From contig NZ_CP059997.1 in the NCBI RefSeq assembly GCF_018736145.1, forward strand, positions 10,299,159 through 10,363,158: DNA of 64,000 nucleotides. Direction: 5' to 3'. Below are positions 33,290 through 41,610 of this stretch, piece by piece. This DNA is from Amycolatopsis sp. CA-230715. GTDB lineage: Bacteria; Actinomycetota; Actinomycetes; Mycobacteriales; Pseudonocardiaceae. Within the stretch, counting starts at the first letter, position 1. Each line of letters begins with the position of its first letter. The position numbers were made by a program, and so were the translations under genes. A model generated the notes under the pieces. That model was not told where the DNA came from, searched no databases, and saw only the letters and a list, made by a program, of their open reading frames with translations.

Positions 33290-33748
33290 CTAGCTCTCCT
33301 TCGCCGTCGAGCCGCTTCTCTTGGCGGCGTTCCGCGTCCGCGGCTTCGCGGCTGCCTTGCGCGTACTCCCGCTCTTCGCTCGGGCGGCGCGTTTCGGCGC
33401 CTCCACCGCCTTGCTCACGCCTTCCCGCGCCTCGTCGACGTTGCCCCGCAGGCCATCGGCGCGTTCGTGCAGCGAATCGGTGAGCCTCTCCGCCTGGTTG
33501 GTCAGCAGCGTGGTGGCGACGGTCTTGCCCGTCGTGAGCACCTCTTCGCGGACCTGATCGCGAAGCCCGCTCAGCTGCGGCGACGAAACCAGCTCCTGCG
33601 TCACGCCGGTGAGCAGCTTTTTCGGGTCAAGGGCGAGCTTCTTGCCGATCAGCCAGGCGCCGAGGGAGATCGCCAGCTTGGCCTTCTTCCGTCTTCCCAG
33701 CAGATAGCCGCCCGCCACCGCGGCCGCCACCTTCATTCCCGGTGTCAT
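33290..33748 (-). CDS. gvpY: Basic-tailed gas vesicle-associated protein (GvpY position)
   Basis: 152 residues. The N-terminus is a short hydrophobic/amphipathic stretch (MKVAAAVAGGYLLGRRKKAKLAISLGAWLIGKKL), the middle helical, and the last ~35 residues are rich in Lys, Arg, Ala and Ser (AAKPRTRNAAKRSG). It occupies the gvpY position between gvpG and gvpZ. Biochemical role unknown. Confidence 0.72.
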   Translation of the reverse strand: MTPGMKVAAAVAGGYLLGRRKKAKLAISLGAWLIGKKLALDPKKLLTGVTQELVSSPQLSGLRDQVREEVLTTGKTVATTLLTNQAERLTDSLHERADGLRGNVDEAREGVSKAVEAPKRAARAKSGSTRKAAAKPRTRNAAKRSGSTAKES

Positions 33749-33767
33749 AGGGAGATTTCCTTTCCTC

Positions 33768-33986
33768 TCATGGGGTTTCGAGTTCGTCGAGCAGGTCGTC
33801 CTCGCGCTCGTCGAACTCCGCTTCGCTGATTTCCCCCGCCAGCAGGCTCTTCTCGAGTTCCGCGAGCCTTCGCCCGAGCAGCGCCGCCTGTTCCCTGATC
33901 GCGGTGTCGGTCACCTGGCCGATGGTCCAGGCCACCCCGCGCACCGGGGCGAGCGGCAGCAGCGCGAGCTCGCCGAGCAGTCCCAT
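33768..33986 (-). CDS. gvpG: Gas vesicle protein GvpG
   Basis: 72 residues. GLLGELALLPLAPVRGVAWTIGQV, then a charged coiled-coil region ending DEREDDLLDELE, is the standard GvpG pattern. The start ATG 33986 shares one base with the gvpF stop (TGATG). It is an accessory protein in vesicle assembly. Confidence 0.88.
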   Translation of the reverse strand: MGLLGELALLPLAPVRGVAWTIGQVTDTAIREQAALLGRRLAELEKSLLAGEISEAEFDEREDDLLDELETP

Positions 33987-34717
33987 CAGGCCGGTTGCGC
34001 GGCGCCGGTGAAGCTGTACGGCGGCAGCGGCCCGCGGATCCTGATGTCGGCCACCTCGCCCATCGACCGGCTCACCGCATTCACCGCGGCCTCGAAGTTC
34101 TCGACCTCGGCCCGGTCGACGAGGAACGACCGGTTCAGGAAGCACCCGGACACCGCGGGCCCGTCGCTCTGCCCGCGGGCGTGCGCTTCCACCGCGGCCA
34201 CGATCGCCGCCGCGTCCCGTGCTTCGCGCTCGGCCAGCGCCGCGGCCACGGTCTCGCCGAAGCGCACCCGGTCGTCCGGCGTGCCACCGCGCTCGCGGAG
34301 ATCCTCGTTGAGCCGCCGCAACCCGCCGTCTTCGACCAGTATTTCCCGCAGTACCGCGTCCTCGTGGTGCGCGACCTTGAGGTTCATCTCCACCTTCCCG
34401 TCCACGTCGGACAGTGAAGCCAGGTATTCCCCTTGCCGCGCGGTCACTTCACGGATCACCGCCTCGTCGTCCTCGGCGACAACGCCGAACCGCATCGGCA
34501 GCACCGCGCCCTGCAGGCACAGCGCTTCGAGCACGGTTTCGTGCGCGAGCAGGTCCCGCCGCTTCGCCCTGAGCGCCGCGTCCACGTCCCCGACGACGGC
34601 TTTGAGCTCGCCCGCGTCGATGACGCGCACCGGGCCGGGCTCCTCGCCGACTCCGGTCATCCCGTCCACGCGTGCCGGATGCGTCGCGGCGACGATGCCG
34701 TACAGGTAGGTGCTCAT
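33986..34717 (-). CDS. gvpF: Gas vesicle protein GvpF
   Basis: 243 residues. STYLYGIVAATHP at the N-terminus, VLPMRFGVVAEDDEAV and VEMNLKVAHHEDAV in the middle, and LNRSFLVDRAEVENFEAAV ... RGPLPPYSF at the end are the GvpF/L signature. The ATG overlaps the gvpA stop. GvpF is a minor component or GvpA chaperone. Confidence 0.9.
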   Translation of the reverse strand: MSTYLYGIVAATHPARVDGMTGVGEEPGPVRVIDAGELKAVVGDVDAALRAKRRDLLAHETVLEALCLQGAVLPMRFGVVAEDDEAVIREVTARQGEYLASLSDVDGKVEMNLKVAHHEDAVLREILVEDGGLRRLNEDLRERGGTPDDRVRFGETVAAALAEREARDAAAIVAAVEAHARGQSDGPAVSGCFLNRSFLVDRAEVENFEAAVNAVSRSMGEVADIRIRGPLPPYSFTGAAQPA

Positions 34718-35145
34718 TCCGGCCTCGCAGTCCGCTTGGCGCGGCTCCACGGCCGCGCTTCCTGCTTTTCCTTCTCGTCGCCGCCGCTGGACTTCTGGAA
34801 CTGCTCGGCGAAGGTCTCGGCGGCGCCGGTGAGCGCGCCCTTCGCCTTGCCCTTGCTGCCCTTCTCGGTCACGTCGCCGACCAGCTCCGGCAGCGTGGCC
34901 GCGCTCGAGGACTGGTTGAGGTCGAGCCGGTTGCACGCTTCGGCGAACCGCAGGTAGGTGTCCACGCTCGCGACCACGATGCGCGCGTCGATCGTGAGCA
35001 GTTCGATGCCCACCAGCGACACCCGGACGAAAACGTCGATCACCAGCCCCTTGTCCAGGATGAGGTCGAGGATGTCGTACAGGTTCCCCGAGCCGGATCC
35101 CCCTCTGCCCTGCGGGGATCCGGATTGCGTTGTCGTCACTGACAT
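34714..35145 (-). CDS. gvpA: Major gas vesicle shell protein GvpA
   Basis: 143 residues. NLYDILDLILDKGLVIDVFVRVSLVGIELLTIDARIVVASVDTYLRFAEACNRLDL is the conserved shell core. Unlike the ~70-residue cyanobacterial proteins it has a ~75-residue charged C-terminal extension, as in Streptomyces. AAAGGAG precedes ATG 35145. The core assembles into ribbed, gas-permeable protein walls. Confidence 0.92.
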   Translation of the reverse strand: MSVTTTQSGSPQGRGGSGSGNLYDILDLILDKGLVIDVFVRVSLVGIELLTIDARIVVASVDTYLRFAEACNRLDLNQSSSAATLPELVGDVTEKGSKGKAKGALTGAAETFAEQFQKSSGGDEKEKQEARPWSRAKRTARPE

Positions 35146-35174
35146 GCGGGGCTCCTTTCGCTTGTCCGTGCGCG

Positions 35175-35450
35175 TCACCGGTCGAGCTGACCGCGCCCGT
35201 AGCGGCGCAACCGCTCGTACCCGGCGAACGCGCCGTCCGGTTCGAGGCGCACCGCGTAGGTGGCCAGCACGCTCGTGGTGTCCGGGATGCGAGCCAGTTC
35301 GACGACCTCGGCGTGCATTTCCCAGCCGTGCTCGGTCTTGGCGAACGCGGACACAGACTCGATCTCCAGCCCGGCGATCTCTTCGAACTCTTGGCGCGCA
35401 CCGCGGATCAGCTCGGCGGTGGTCGGTTTCCTGCGGGCGTCTCCGCTCAT
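35175..35450 (-). CDS. gvpO: Gas vesicle protein GvpO
   Basis: 91 residues. GWEMHAEVVELARIPDTTSVLATYAVRLEPDGAFAGYERLRRYGRGQ is the GvpO core. It is the promoter-proximal gene of the operon, matching Streptomyces order. GvpO is needed for gas vesicle formation in haloarchaea, possibly in expression control. Confidence 0.88.
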   Translation of the reverse strand: MSGDARRKPTTAELIRGARQEFEEIAGLEIESVSAFAKTEHGWEMHAEVVELARIPDTTSVLATYAVRLEPDGAFAGYERLRRYGRGQLDR

Positions 35451-35886
35451 GGCGGGGGTTAGCACCGCGGCACGCCGCCCAAACCTGGCCCGGAATCGAG
35501 CACCGCACCCGCCGCGGAGCCGGATCGTCGAATTCTCGATCATTTCACGACAGCTCGGCCAGTACCGGAACCGTTCGCGCACTGCCTCACGGGCTTCCTT
35601 CTGCCACAACACTTTCGTCCCCCATTGACGGACCGGAAGGCACCGGAATCGGGACGCGCTACCGAAAAGTAGGAGCGAGTATTTCCCTCGACAATCCTGA
35701 TCAGGATTCGCGAAATCGCGCAGCCGAAAAGACGCCACCCGGACCAGGCCCGGTACCCCCGTTCGCCGCAGCAGAGGGCAGACACTCGGACCGTAATGCT
35801 TTAACCCAACTTGTACTCCTTACCGGCATCGACTACGGTAACCGGCGAAACCTCACTTGACACCTTACGAAGGAGAGACGGCAACC
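35451..35886. other. Divergent intergenic region between gvpO and a hydrolase gene
   Basis: No convincing gene in 436 bases. It must hold the gvp promoter on the minus strand and that of the hydrolase on the plus strand. The main landmark is the perfect palindrome at 35693-35708, followed by CGCGAAATCGCG. The composition is lower in G/C than in the genes. Confidence 0.5.
35693..35708. promoter_or_regulatory. Perfect 16-base palindrome upstream of gvpO
   Basis: AATCCTGATCAGGATT reads the same on both strands with no spacer. It is followed after one or two bases by a second small palindrome, CGCGAAATCGCG. The pair may bind a dimeric regulator of gvpO or of the divergent hydrolase gene. It lies about 240 bases from gvpO and 180 from the hydrolase start. 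Confidence 0.4.
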
Positions 35887-36726
35887 GTGACCGCCGAACT
35901 GACACGCCCGTGGGGCCTGCGAGACCGGGTCCGCACCAGCGCCGGTGAGATCGCCACGGAGGTGCTGGGCGCCGGACCGCCGGTGGTGCTCGTGCACGGC
36001 ACCCCGTCCTGGTCGTACCTGTGGCGCGAGATCGCCGCGCCGCTGGCCGAAAAGCACACCGTGCACCTGTGGGACCTGCCGGGTTACGGAGATTCCCGCC
36101 TCGCCGACGGCAAGAGCGCCTCGATCGCGCTGCACGCGCGGACGCTGGCCGAACTCGTCGACCACTGGGAGCTGGACGCGCCGGCGCTGGTCGGCCACGA
36201 CATCGGCGGCGGCGCGGTCCTGCGCGCCCATCTGATCGAGCGGGTCCCGGCGCGCTCGATCGCCGTGCTCGACGCCGCCGTCCTGTCCCCGTGGGTGACC
36301 CCGCTGGTGCAGCACGTGCAACGGCACCCCGAGGTCTACCGGACCATGCCCTCGCACGCCATCGGCGGGATCATCGCGGCGCACCTGAACACCGCCACCC
36401 ATCTCGGGTTGAGCGAATCCGCGCGCGCCGCCTACCTCGACCGGTTCGCCGGGCCGCCGGGACAGCGGCGCTGGCTCGATCAGATCGCCCACTTCACCGA
36501 AGAAGACACCGTCGAAGTCGTCGAAGCGCTCGGCGAGATCACCGTGCCCACCCACGTGATCTGGGGCGAACACGACCAGTGGCTGCCGTCGGGCACGGCG
36601 ACCAGGCTGGCCGATCTCATCCCCGGCGCCCGGCGCACGATCATCCCCGGAGCCGGGCACTTCCTGACCGAGGACGCGCCCGCCGAAGTCGCGGCGGTGC
36701 TCGGGAACTGGCTCGGTTCCTTTTAG
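35887..36726 (+). CDS. Alpha/beta hydrolase, haloalkane dehalogenase/epoxide hydrolase-like
   Basis: 279 residues from GTG 35887, with AAGGAGAG 9 bases upstream. VHGTPSWSYLWR gives the oxyanion HG-P motif. The nucleophile is Asp in VGHDIGGG, not Ser, as in haloalkane dehalogenases, fluoroacetate dehalogenases and epoxide hydrolases. The acid is Asp in GEHDQW and the base His in GAGHFLTED. The substrate cannot be deduced. It begins a run of four plus-strand catabolic genes. Confidence 0.82.
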   Translation: MTAELTRPWGLRDRVRTSAGEIATEVLGAGPPVVLVHGTPSWSYLWREIAAPLAEKHTVHLWDLPGYGDSRLADGKSASIALHARTLAELVDHWELDAPALVGHDIGGGAVLRAHLIERVPARSIAVLDAAVLSPWVTPLVQHVQRHPEVYRTMPSHAIGGIIAAHLNTATHLGLSESARAAYLDRFAGPPGQRRWLDQIAHFTEEDTVEVVEALGEITVPTHVIWGEHDQWLPSGTATRLADLIPGARRTIIPGAGHFLTEDAPAEVAAVLGNWLGSF

Positions 36727-36808
36727 GACGGCACCCGCTCCACCGCCGCGGGCGCGAGCGAGGCACCATGACCCCGACGCGCCCTCCGGCGGGAGGTGCC
36801 TGCCGGAG

Positions 36809-37561
36809 GTGAGGACACTGCGAATCGGCCTGCTCTACCCGACCCGTGACTGCGGCGAGGACGATTTCCTCGCGTTCGCGCGGCTGCTCGACCCGGAGAT
36901 CACGGTTCGCTTCGCCTACACCGAGTGGGGCGAGTCGGTGAACCGCCTCCCCGAGCTGGACGCGCGGGGCAAACTGGACGCGCTCCGGGAAGTCGGCGAG
37001 CCCGGCAGGCTCACCGCGGCCGCCGGCCAGCTCGCCGGGTTCGAGCCGCAGGTCGTGAGCTGGGCCTGCACGAGTTGCAGTTTCCTGTGGGGCCTCGACG
37101 GCGCACGGCACCAGGCCACGGTGCTCTCCGAGCTGCTGGGCATCCCCGCCAGCAGTACCTCGCTGGCATTCGCCGCCGCGGCGCGGGCGCTCGGTGTCAC
37201 CCGGATCGGCCTCGGCTCGGTCTACGGCACCGAAGTCACCGCGGCGTTCGTCGATTTCCTCGCCGCGGCGGGCGTTTCCACGGTGCACCACGTGGCGATG
37301 GACGCGTCGTCGGACCGCGAGCTGGCCACCTGGGACCGCGCCAGGCTGCTGGACCTCGTGGCCGACGGGGACGCCGCCGACGCGGAAGCGGTCCTCGTCC
37401 CGGAAACCGCGCTGCACACCGCCGACCTGATCGACGAATTCGAAACACTGGCCGGAAAACCGGTGCTGACGGCCACCCAGGTCACCCTCTGGCACGCGCT
37501 GCGGCTGCTCGGGCGCACCCCGCGCGGCGCGGGCACGGGCACGCTGTTCTCCGCGGGCTGA
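36809..37561 (+). CDS. Asp/Glu racemase-superfamily protein, maleate isomerase/arylmalonate decarboxylase-like
   Basis: 250 residues from GTG 36809 (GGAGG just before). VSWACTSCSFLWG gives the first active-site Cys. At the second catalytic position the sequence is VPETALHT, with no Cys. Racemases and maleate isomerases use two Cys; arylmalonate decarboxylase uses one. The single-Cys pattern thus leans toward a decarboxylase or another one-Cys lyase. This is a family-level inference. Confidence 0.72.
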   Translation: MRTLRIGLLYPTRDCGEDDFLAFARLLDPEITVRFAYTEWGESVNRLPELDARGKLDALREVGEPGRLTAAAGQLAGFEPQVVSWACTSCSFLWGLDGARHQATVLSELLGIPASSTSLAFAAAARALGVTRIGLGSVYGTEVTAAFVDFLAAAGVSTVHHVAMDASSDRELATWDRARLLDLVADGDAADAEAVLVPETALHTADLIDEFETLAGKPVLTATQVTLWHALRLLGRTPRGAGTGTLFSAG

Positions 37562-37753
37562 GGGGAAACCAGCCGAGGGAGTTTTCACCGCGGCGCTCGG
37601 CGCTCGCTCGTGCGGTGGCAGGGCGGCGAATCCCGGTGTCCACATCCTCACGATGTGAGTGGATCCGCCACGACAACGGTCGCCGCGTTCGGTATCCGCG
37701 AGTATTCCACGCGACCCCATCGGATTCCCCCTCTCCTTGCGAAGCTCGCGGGC

Positions 37754-39097
37754 ATGGACACGACAAGCGAACCACCGCGGGTGAGGGTCGTCGAGGGCGT
37801 TCTCCGTGGCTGCCGGCAGGCGGGTGCGGCCGCCTTTTTCGGGGTGCCGTTCGCGGCCCCGCCGGTCGGCCCGGCGCGGTTCCGCCCTCCCGAGCCGCCG
37901 CTGCCGTGGCCGGGAGTCCGTGACGCGGCGCGACCTGGGCCTGCTGCGTCGCAAGGGCCGTCCCGGTTGGCGCACGTGCTCGGAGACCGCACGCTGGAGC
38001 AGTCCGAGGACTGCCTCACCCTCAACGTGTGGACGCCGGAGCCGGACGGCCCGCCGAGGCCGGTGCTGGTCTTCCTGCACGGCGGCGGGTTCACCACCGG
38101 GTCGGGCGGGCTGGAGTGGTATCGGGGTGCCGAGCTGGCCCGTCGCGGTGACATCGTGGTGGTCACCACCAACTACCGCTTGGGCGCACTGGGTTTCTCG
38201 TACCTGGACGAAGGCAATCTCGGTGTGCGCGATCAGATCCAGGCACTGCGCTGGGTGCGGGACAACATCGCCGCTTTCCACGGCGATCCGGGCGCGGTGA
38301 CCGTCGCCGGCCAGTCCGGTGGCGCGCTCTCCATCCTCGCCATGCTGTCCGGCACCACCGGGCGTGGCCTGTTCCACCGCGCGATCTTGCAGAGCACGCC
38401 CGCCGGGATGCGGCCGCAGACCACGGAGGTGGCCGAGACCCGGACCGCCGAACTGCTGAGCGTCCTGGGTCTGCGCCGCGACGAGGCAGGCAAGCTTCGA
38501 GCTGTGCCCGTTGAGGACCTGCTCGACGCGCAGCGGGAAGTCACCCGCCGGAACGCGCCGCTGCTGGGGCCGGAACCCCCGTTCCAGCTGGTCGCGGATA
38601 CCTCGACGGTCGCAGCCGACCCCGTCGAGGAGGTCGGTGGCCGCGGCGCGGACGGCATCCCGGTCATCATCGGTACGACCAGGGACGAGGCGGGCGCCTT
38701 CCACCCCGGCGGTGACCGCGGCGCCGCGGTCACCGAATCACTGTTTCGCGCGCCCATGATCCGGTTCGCCGAGCTGTTGGCCGAGCACGGTAACCCGGCG
38801 TGGGTGTACCAGTTCGACTGGAGCCCGGCCGGCAGCCCGTTCGGCGCCTGCCACTGCATCGAGCTGCCCTTCGTGCTGGGCAATCCACGCGCCTGGGCGG
38901 ACGCGCCGATGCTCGCCGGCGCCGGCCCGAGCACCCTCGTCGCCGTCACCGACCTCGTGCAGCCGACGTGGATCGCCCTCGCCCGCCATGGAAATCCTTG
39001 CCACGAGGCGATTCCCGACTGGCCCGCCTACCGGCCGGGGGAAGCCGCCGTGCTGCACCTGTCCACCACTCCAACTGTCCAGAAAGGACAACGATGA
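37754..39097 (+). CDS. Type B carboxylesterase
   Basis: 447 residues. FFGVPFAAPPVGPARFRPPEP, SEDCLTLNVWTP, FLHGGGFTTGSG and NYRLGALGF are typical. The nucleophile is in VAGQSGGALS (GQSGG instead of the usual GESAG), Glu in TTRDEAGAF and His in GACHCIELPF. It is cytoplasmic, since no signal peptide is seen. ATG 37754 was chosen; upstream frame sequence is not conserved-looking. It overlaps the amidohydrolase gene by ATGA, so the two work together on an ester or amide substrate. Confidence 0.85.
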   Translation: MDTTSEPPRVRVVEGVLRGCRQAGAAAFFGVPFAAPPVGPARFRPPEPPLPWPGVRDAARPGPAASQGPSRLAHVLGDRTLEQSEDCLTLNVWTPEPDGPPRPVLVFLHGGGFTTGSGGLEWYRGAELARRGDIVVVTTNYRLGALGFSYLDEGNLGVRDQIQALRWVRDNIAAFHGDPGAVTVAGQSGGALSILAMLSGTTGRGLFHRAILQSTPAGMRPQTTEVAETRTAELLSVLGLRRDEAGKLRAVPVEDLLDAQREVTRRNAPLLGPEPPFQLVADTSTVAADPVEEVGGRGADGIPVIIGTTRDEAGAFHPGGDRGAAVTESLFRAPMIRFAELLAEHGNPAWVYQFDWSPAGSPFGACHCIELPFVLGNPRAWADAPMLAGAGPSTLVAVTDLVQPTWIALARHGNPCHEAIPDWPAYRPGEAAVLHLSTTPTVQKGQR

Positions 39098-40764
39098 GCA
39101 TCGAAACCGTGTACACCAACGGAAAGGTCGTCACCGTCGACCGCGAATTCTCTCTCGCCGCGGCATTTGCGGTACGCGACGGCGTCTTCACCGCGGTCGG
39201 CGGAAACGACGAAGTCTCCGAGCTCGCCGGCGCGGGTGCCAGAGTCGTCGACCTCGGCGGGCAGATGGTGCTACCCGGGTTCGTCGATGCCCACGCGCAT
39301 TCGGTGTATCGCGGGATCGGCGACGCGGCCGAACCGTCACTGGCGGATGCCGTGTCGGTCGCGGACATCGTCGCGCGGATCGGCGAGGCCGCGGCGCACG
39401 CGAATCCGGGTGCGTGGATCGTGACTTCGCCGATCGGTGAACCGCCGGACTTCTTCGGCCTGCCGGAAGGGCTGGCCGAGGGGCGCTGGCCGACGCGCGA
39501 CGATCTCGACGCGGTGGCCGCGGACAACCCGGTGTGCGTTCCCACGTCCGCCTACTGGCCGCACCCGTCGGTGTTCAACAGCGCGGCGCTCACCCGGCTC
39601 GGCGTCACCCGAGACACACCGGAGGAGCCTGGCGTGCGCATCGTCCGGGACGCCGCCGGCGAGCCCACCGGTGTGATCCACGGGCTGACCTTCTACAACC
39701 CGAGCCGGTTGTTCGGCAGGCTGATGTCGCTGCTGCCGGGCACACCGGGGCGGACCACGCGCGACGCGATCGCCCGCGCGCTCACCGAGAACATCGCCGT
39801 CGGGGTGACCAGCGTCTACGAGGGGCACGGGAACACCTTCACCGCCGACCTGCGCGCGCTTCGGGACGCCGGACGGCTGGCGTGCCGGGTCGTGGCCACC
39901 TACGAGGTGCCGGTGGGCAGGCCCGACGTCGACATGGGGACGTGGCTGTCGTCCCTGACGGACGCGGCCGGTGAAGGCTCCGGCGACGATCTGCTCAAGG
40001 TCGTCGGCGTGACCGTTTCCTTGGATGGCCCGACGCACTTCGGGCGGTCGGCGATGAGCCGGCCTTACCTCGGCACCGACGGCGAGCTGGGCAACGGCTC
40101 GTCACGACTGTCCACAGTGGATCTTGCGGACCTCGGCCGCCTCGCCGTGCGACACAACCTGCGGCTGAACGTCGTGGCCAGCGGCGACGCGGGGTGCGGC
40201 ATCGCCGTCGACGCGCTCGAAGCGGTGCACCGGGAGACCCCGCTCACCGGACGGCGATGGGTGGCGCAACACTTCCACCACGCCACCAGGGAGCAGATCG
40301 GGCGGCTCGCGGCGATGGGGTTCGCCGCGCAGGTCTGCGCCGGGGTCGACTACGCCCGGGGTGAGGAGGTCTACGTCAAGCGGCTTCCCGGCGACCTCTG
40401 GGAGCATGTCAGCCCGTTGCGCTGGTGGATCGACGCCGGCGTGCCGATCGCGCTGGCCAGCGACGGCGCGCATTACGACCCGATGTTCCAGCTGTGGGCC
40501 GCCCTTCGGCGGATCGACGCTCGGAGCGGTCGCAGCCTGCTGACCCCGGCGAAGACCGTTACCCGTGAGGAGGCCATCCGGGCCTACACCGCGGGCGGTG
40601 CCGCGGTGCTGGGCTCGCCGGGGAAGATCGGCTCGATCGAGACCGGCAAGCTGGCCGACTTCGTCGTGCTGGATCGGGACATCCTCGACTGCCCGGTCGA
40701 CGAGATCCGCCGGACGCGCGTGATCTCGACCGTGCTCGGCGGAGCGGTCGTGCATGAGATCTGA
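39094..40764 (+). CDS. Amidohydrolase family 3 protein
   Basis: 556 residues. VYTNGKVVTVDREFSLAAAFAVRDG, the metal-binding GFVDAHAHSVYRG, and the C-terminal IALASDGAHYDP and GSIETGKLADFVVLDRD define the YtcJ-like amidohydrolase 3 family. It has the same fold as the product at 19317-20957 but is only distantly similar. ATG overlaps the carboxylesterase stop. Confidence 0.85.
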   Translation: MSIETVYTNGKVVTVDREFSLAAAFAVRDGVFTAVGGNDEVSELAGAGARVVDLGGQMVLPGFVDAHAHSVYRGIGDAAEPSLADAVSVADIVARIGEAAAHANPGAWIVTSPIGEPPDFFGLPEGLAEGRWPTRDDLDAVAADNPVCVPTSAYWPHPSVFNSAALTRLGVTRDTPEEPGVRIVRDAAGEPTGVIHGLTFYNPSRLFGRLMSLLPGTPGRTTRDAIARALTENIAVGVTSVYEGHGNTFTADLRALRDAGRLACRVVATYEVPVGRPDVDMGTWLSSLTDAAGEGSGDDLLKVVGVTVSLDGPTHFGRSAMSRPYLGTDGELGNGSSRLSTVDLADLGRLAVRHNLRLNVVASGDAGCGIAVDALEAVHRETPLTGRRWVAQHFHHATREQIGRLAAMGFAAQVCAGVDYARGEEVYVKRLPGDLWEHVSPLRWWIDAGVPIALASDGAHYDPMFQLWAALRRIDARSGRSLLTPAKTVTREEAIRAYTAGGAAVLGSPGKIGSIETGKLADFVVLDRDILDCPVDEIRRTRVISTVLGGAVVHEI

Positions 40765-40801
40765 ACAGGATGTCCGTGATCGGGTGGTACCCGCGGCGCC
40801 G

Positions 40802-40826
40802 GTTAGCCCGGCGGGGACGGGGGTAA
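40802..40826 (+). promoter_or_regulatory. SigB/SigF-type promoter, GTTA-N15-GGGTAA
   Basis: GTTA at 40802-40805, 15 bases, GGGTAA at 40821-40826, then GGGAGG and GTG at 40857. Confidence 0.5.
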
Positions 40827-40856
40827 CCGGGCGGTACCCACACCGGGAGGTGAACC

Positions 40857-41270
40857 GTGATCGAAGAGGTGCACAGGACGGACCCGGCGGACAAGCCGGT
40901 GTCCGAACTGGTGACCGACCTGTCCGAGCAGACGAAACGGCTGGTGCGCGACGAACTGCGGCTCGCGACCGCCGAACTGCGCCGCAAGGGCAAGCGGATG
41001 GGCCTGGGTGCCGGGATGTTCGGCGCGGCGAGTGTGCTGGCGCTGTTCGGTGGCGGCACGCTCGTCGCCGCCGCGGTGCTCGCGCTGGCGCTGGTGGTGG
41101 ACGGCTGGCTCGCCGCCGTTCTCGTCGGCGCCGCGTTGCTGCTGGTGGCGGCCGCCGCCGCGCTGATCGGCCGCGGCCGCGTCCGGCGCGCCACGCCGCC
41201 GGTGCCGGAGGAGGCGATCGACGGCGTGAAGGCCGATGTCGAGACCGTGAAGGACAAGGTGCACAGGTGA
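40857..41270 (+). CDS. DUF1469/phage-holin-superfamily membrane protein
   Basis: 137 residues. The N-terminal amphipathic part (DLSEQTKRLVRDELRLATAELRRKGKRMGLG) and two adjacent hydrophobic helices (MFGAASVLALFGGGTLVAAAVLALALVV; LAAVLVGAALLLVAAAAALIG) match the Phage_holin_3_6/DUF1469 family. Despite the name it is a common stress-type membrane protein in actinobacteria. GTGA-coupled to the DUF3618 gene. Confidence 0.82.
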   Translation: MIEEVHRTDPADKPVSELVTDLSEQTKRLVRDELRLATAELRRKGKRMGLGAGMFGAASVLALFGGGTLVAAAVLALALVVDGWLAAVLVGAALLLVAAAAALIGRGRVRRATPPVPEEAIDGVKADVETVKDKVHR

Positions 41271-41578
41271 CCGAGCCACACAACGAAAAGGACGTGCGCG
41301 TCGACCGGGACGCGACCAGGCAGGAACTCGGCGAGACCGTGGAAGCGTTGGCGCACAAGCTCGACGTGCCCTCGCGGGTGCACGAGACCGTCGACGACAA
41401 GCTGGACAAGGCGACCGACAAGCTCGTGGACGCGGTGCCGGACCCCGCGGCCGGGAAGGTGCGCCACGGCGCCGACGCGGTACGGGCGAACCCGGCACCG
41501 GTGTTCGCCGCGCTGCTGGCGCTGCTCGTCGCGATCCGCCTCGTGGCGCGCCGGAAGGCGCGGCACCGGAACGCCTGA
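41267..41578 (+). CDS. DUF3618 membrane-anchored protein
   Basis: 103 residues. DRDATRQELGETVEALAHKLDVPSRVHETVDDKLDKATDKL is the DUF3618 motif, and a single C-terminal hydrophobic helix (PVFAALLALLVAIRLVA) anchors it with a basic end. GTG overlaps the previous stop. DUF1469/DUF3618 pairs recur in actinobacteria; function unknown, probably envelope stress. Confidence 0.82.
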   Translation: MTEPHNEKDVRVDRDATRQELGETVEALAHKLDVPSRVHETVDDKLDKATDKLVDAVPDPAAGKVRHGADAVRANPAPVFAALLALLVAIRLVARRKARHRNA

Positions 41579-41601
41579 TTGGCAGATCCGCGGCGGGGTA
41601 C
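41577..41601 (+). promoter_or_regulatory. SigB/SigF-type promoter, GATT-N15-GGGTAC
   Basis: GATT at 41577-41580 overlaps the previous stop codon; GGGTAC at 41596-41601. The next ATG is at 41611, so the transcript would be leaderless or nearly so. Confidence 0.55.
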
Positions 41602-41610
41602 CCGGGTGTC

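Noticed and set aside
35740..35780. GGGTAC sequence near 35753 as a stress promoter of gvpO
   Set aside because: No GNNT lies 14-16 bases upstream on the minus strand, and it is 300 bases from gvpO. A GTTT close to gvpO likewise lacks the GGGTA element.
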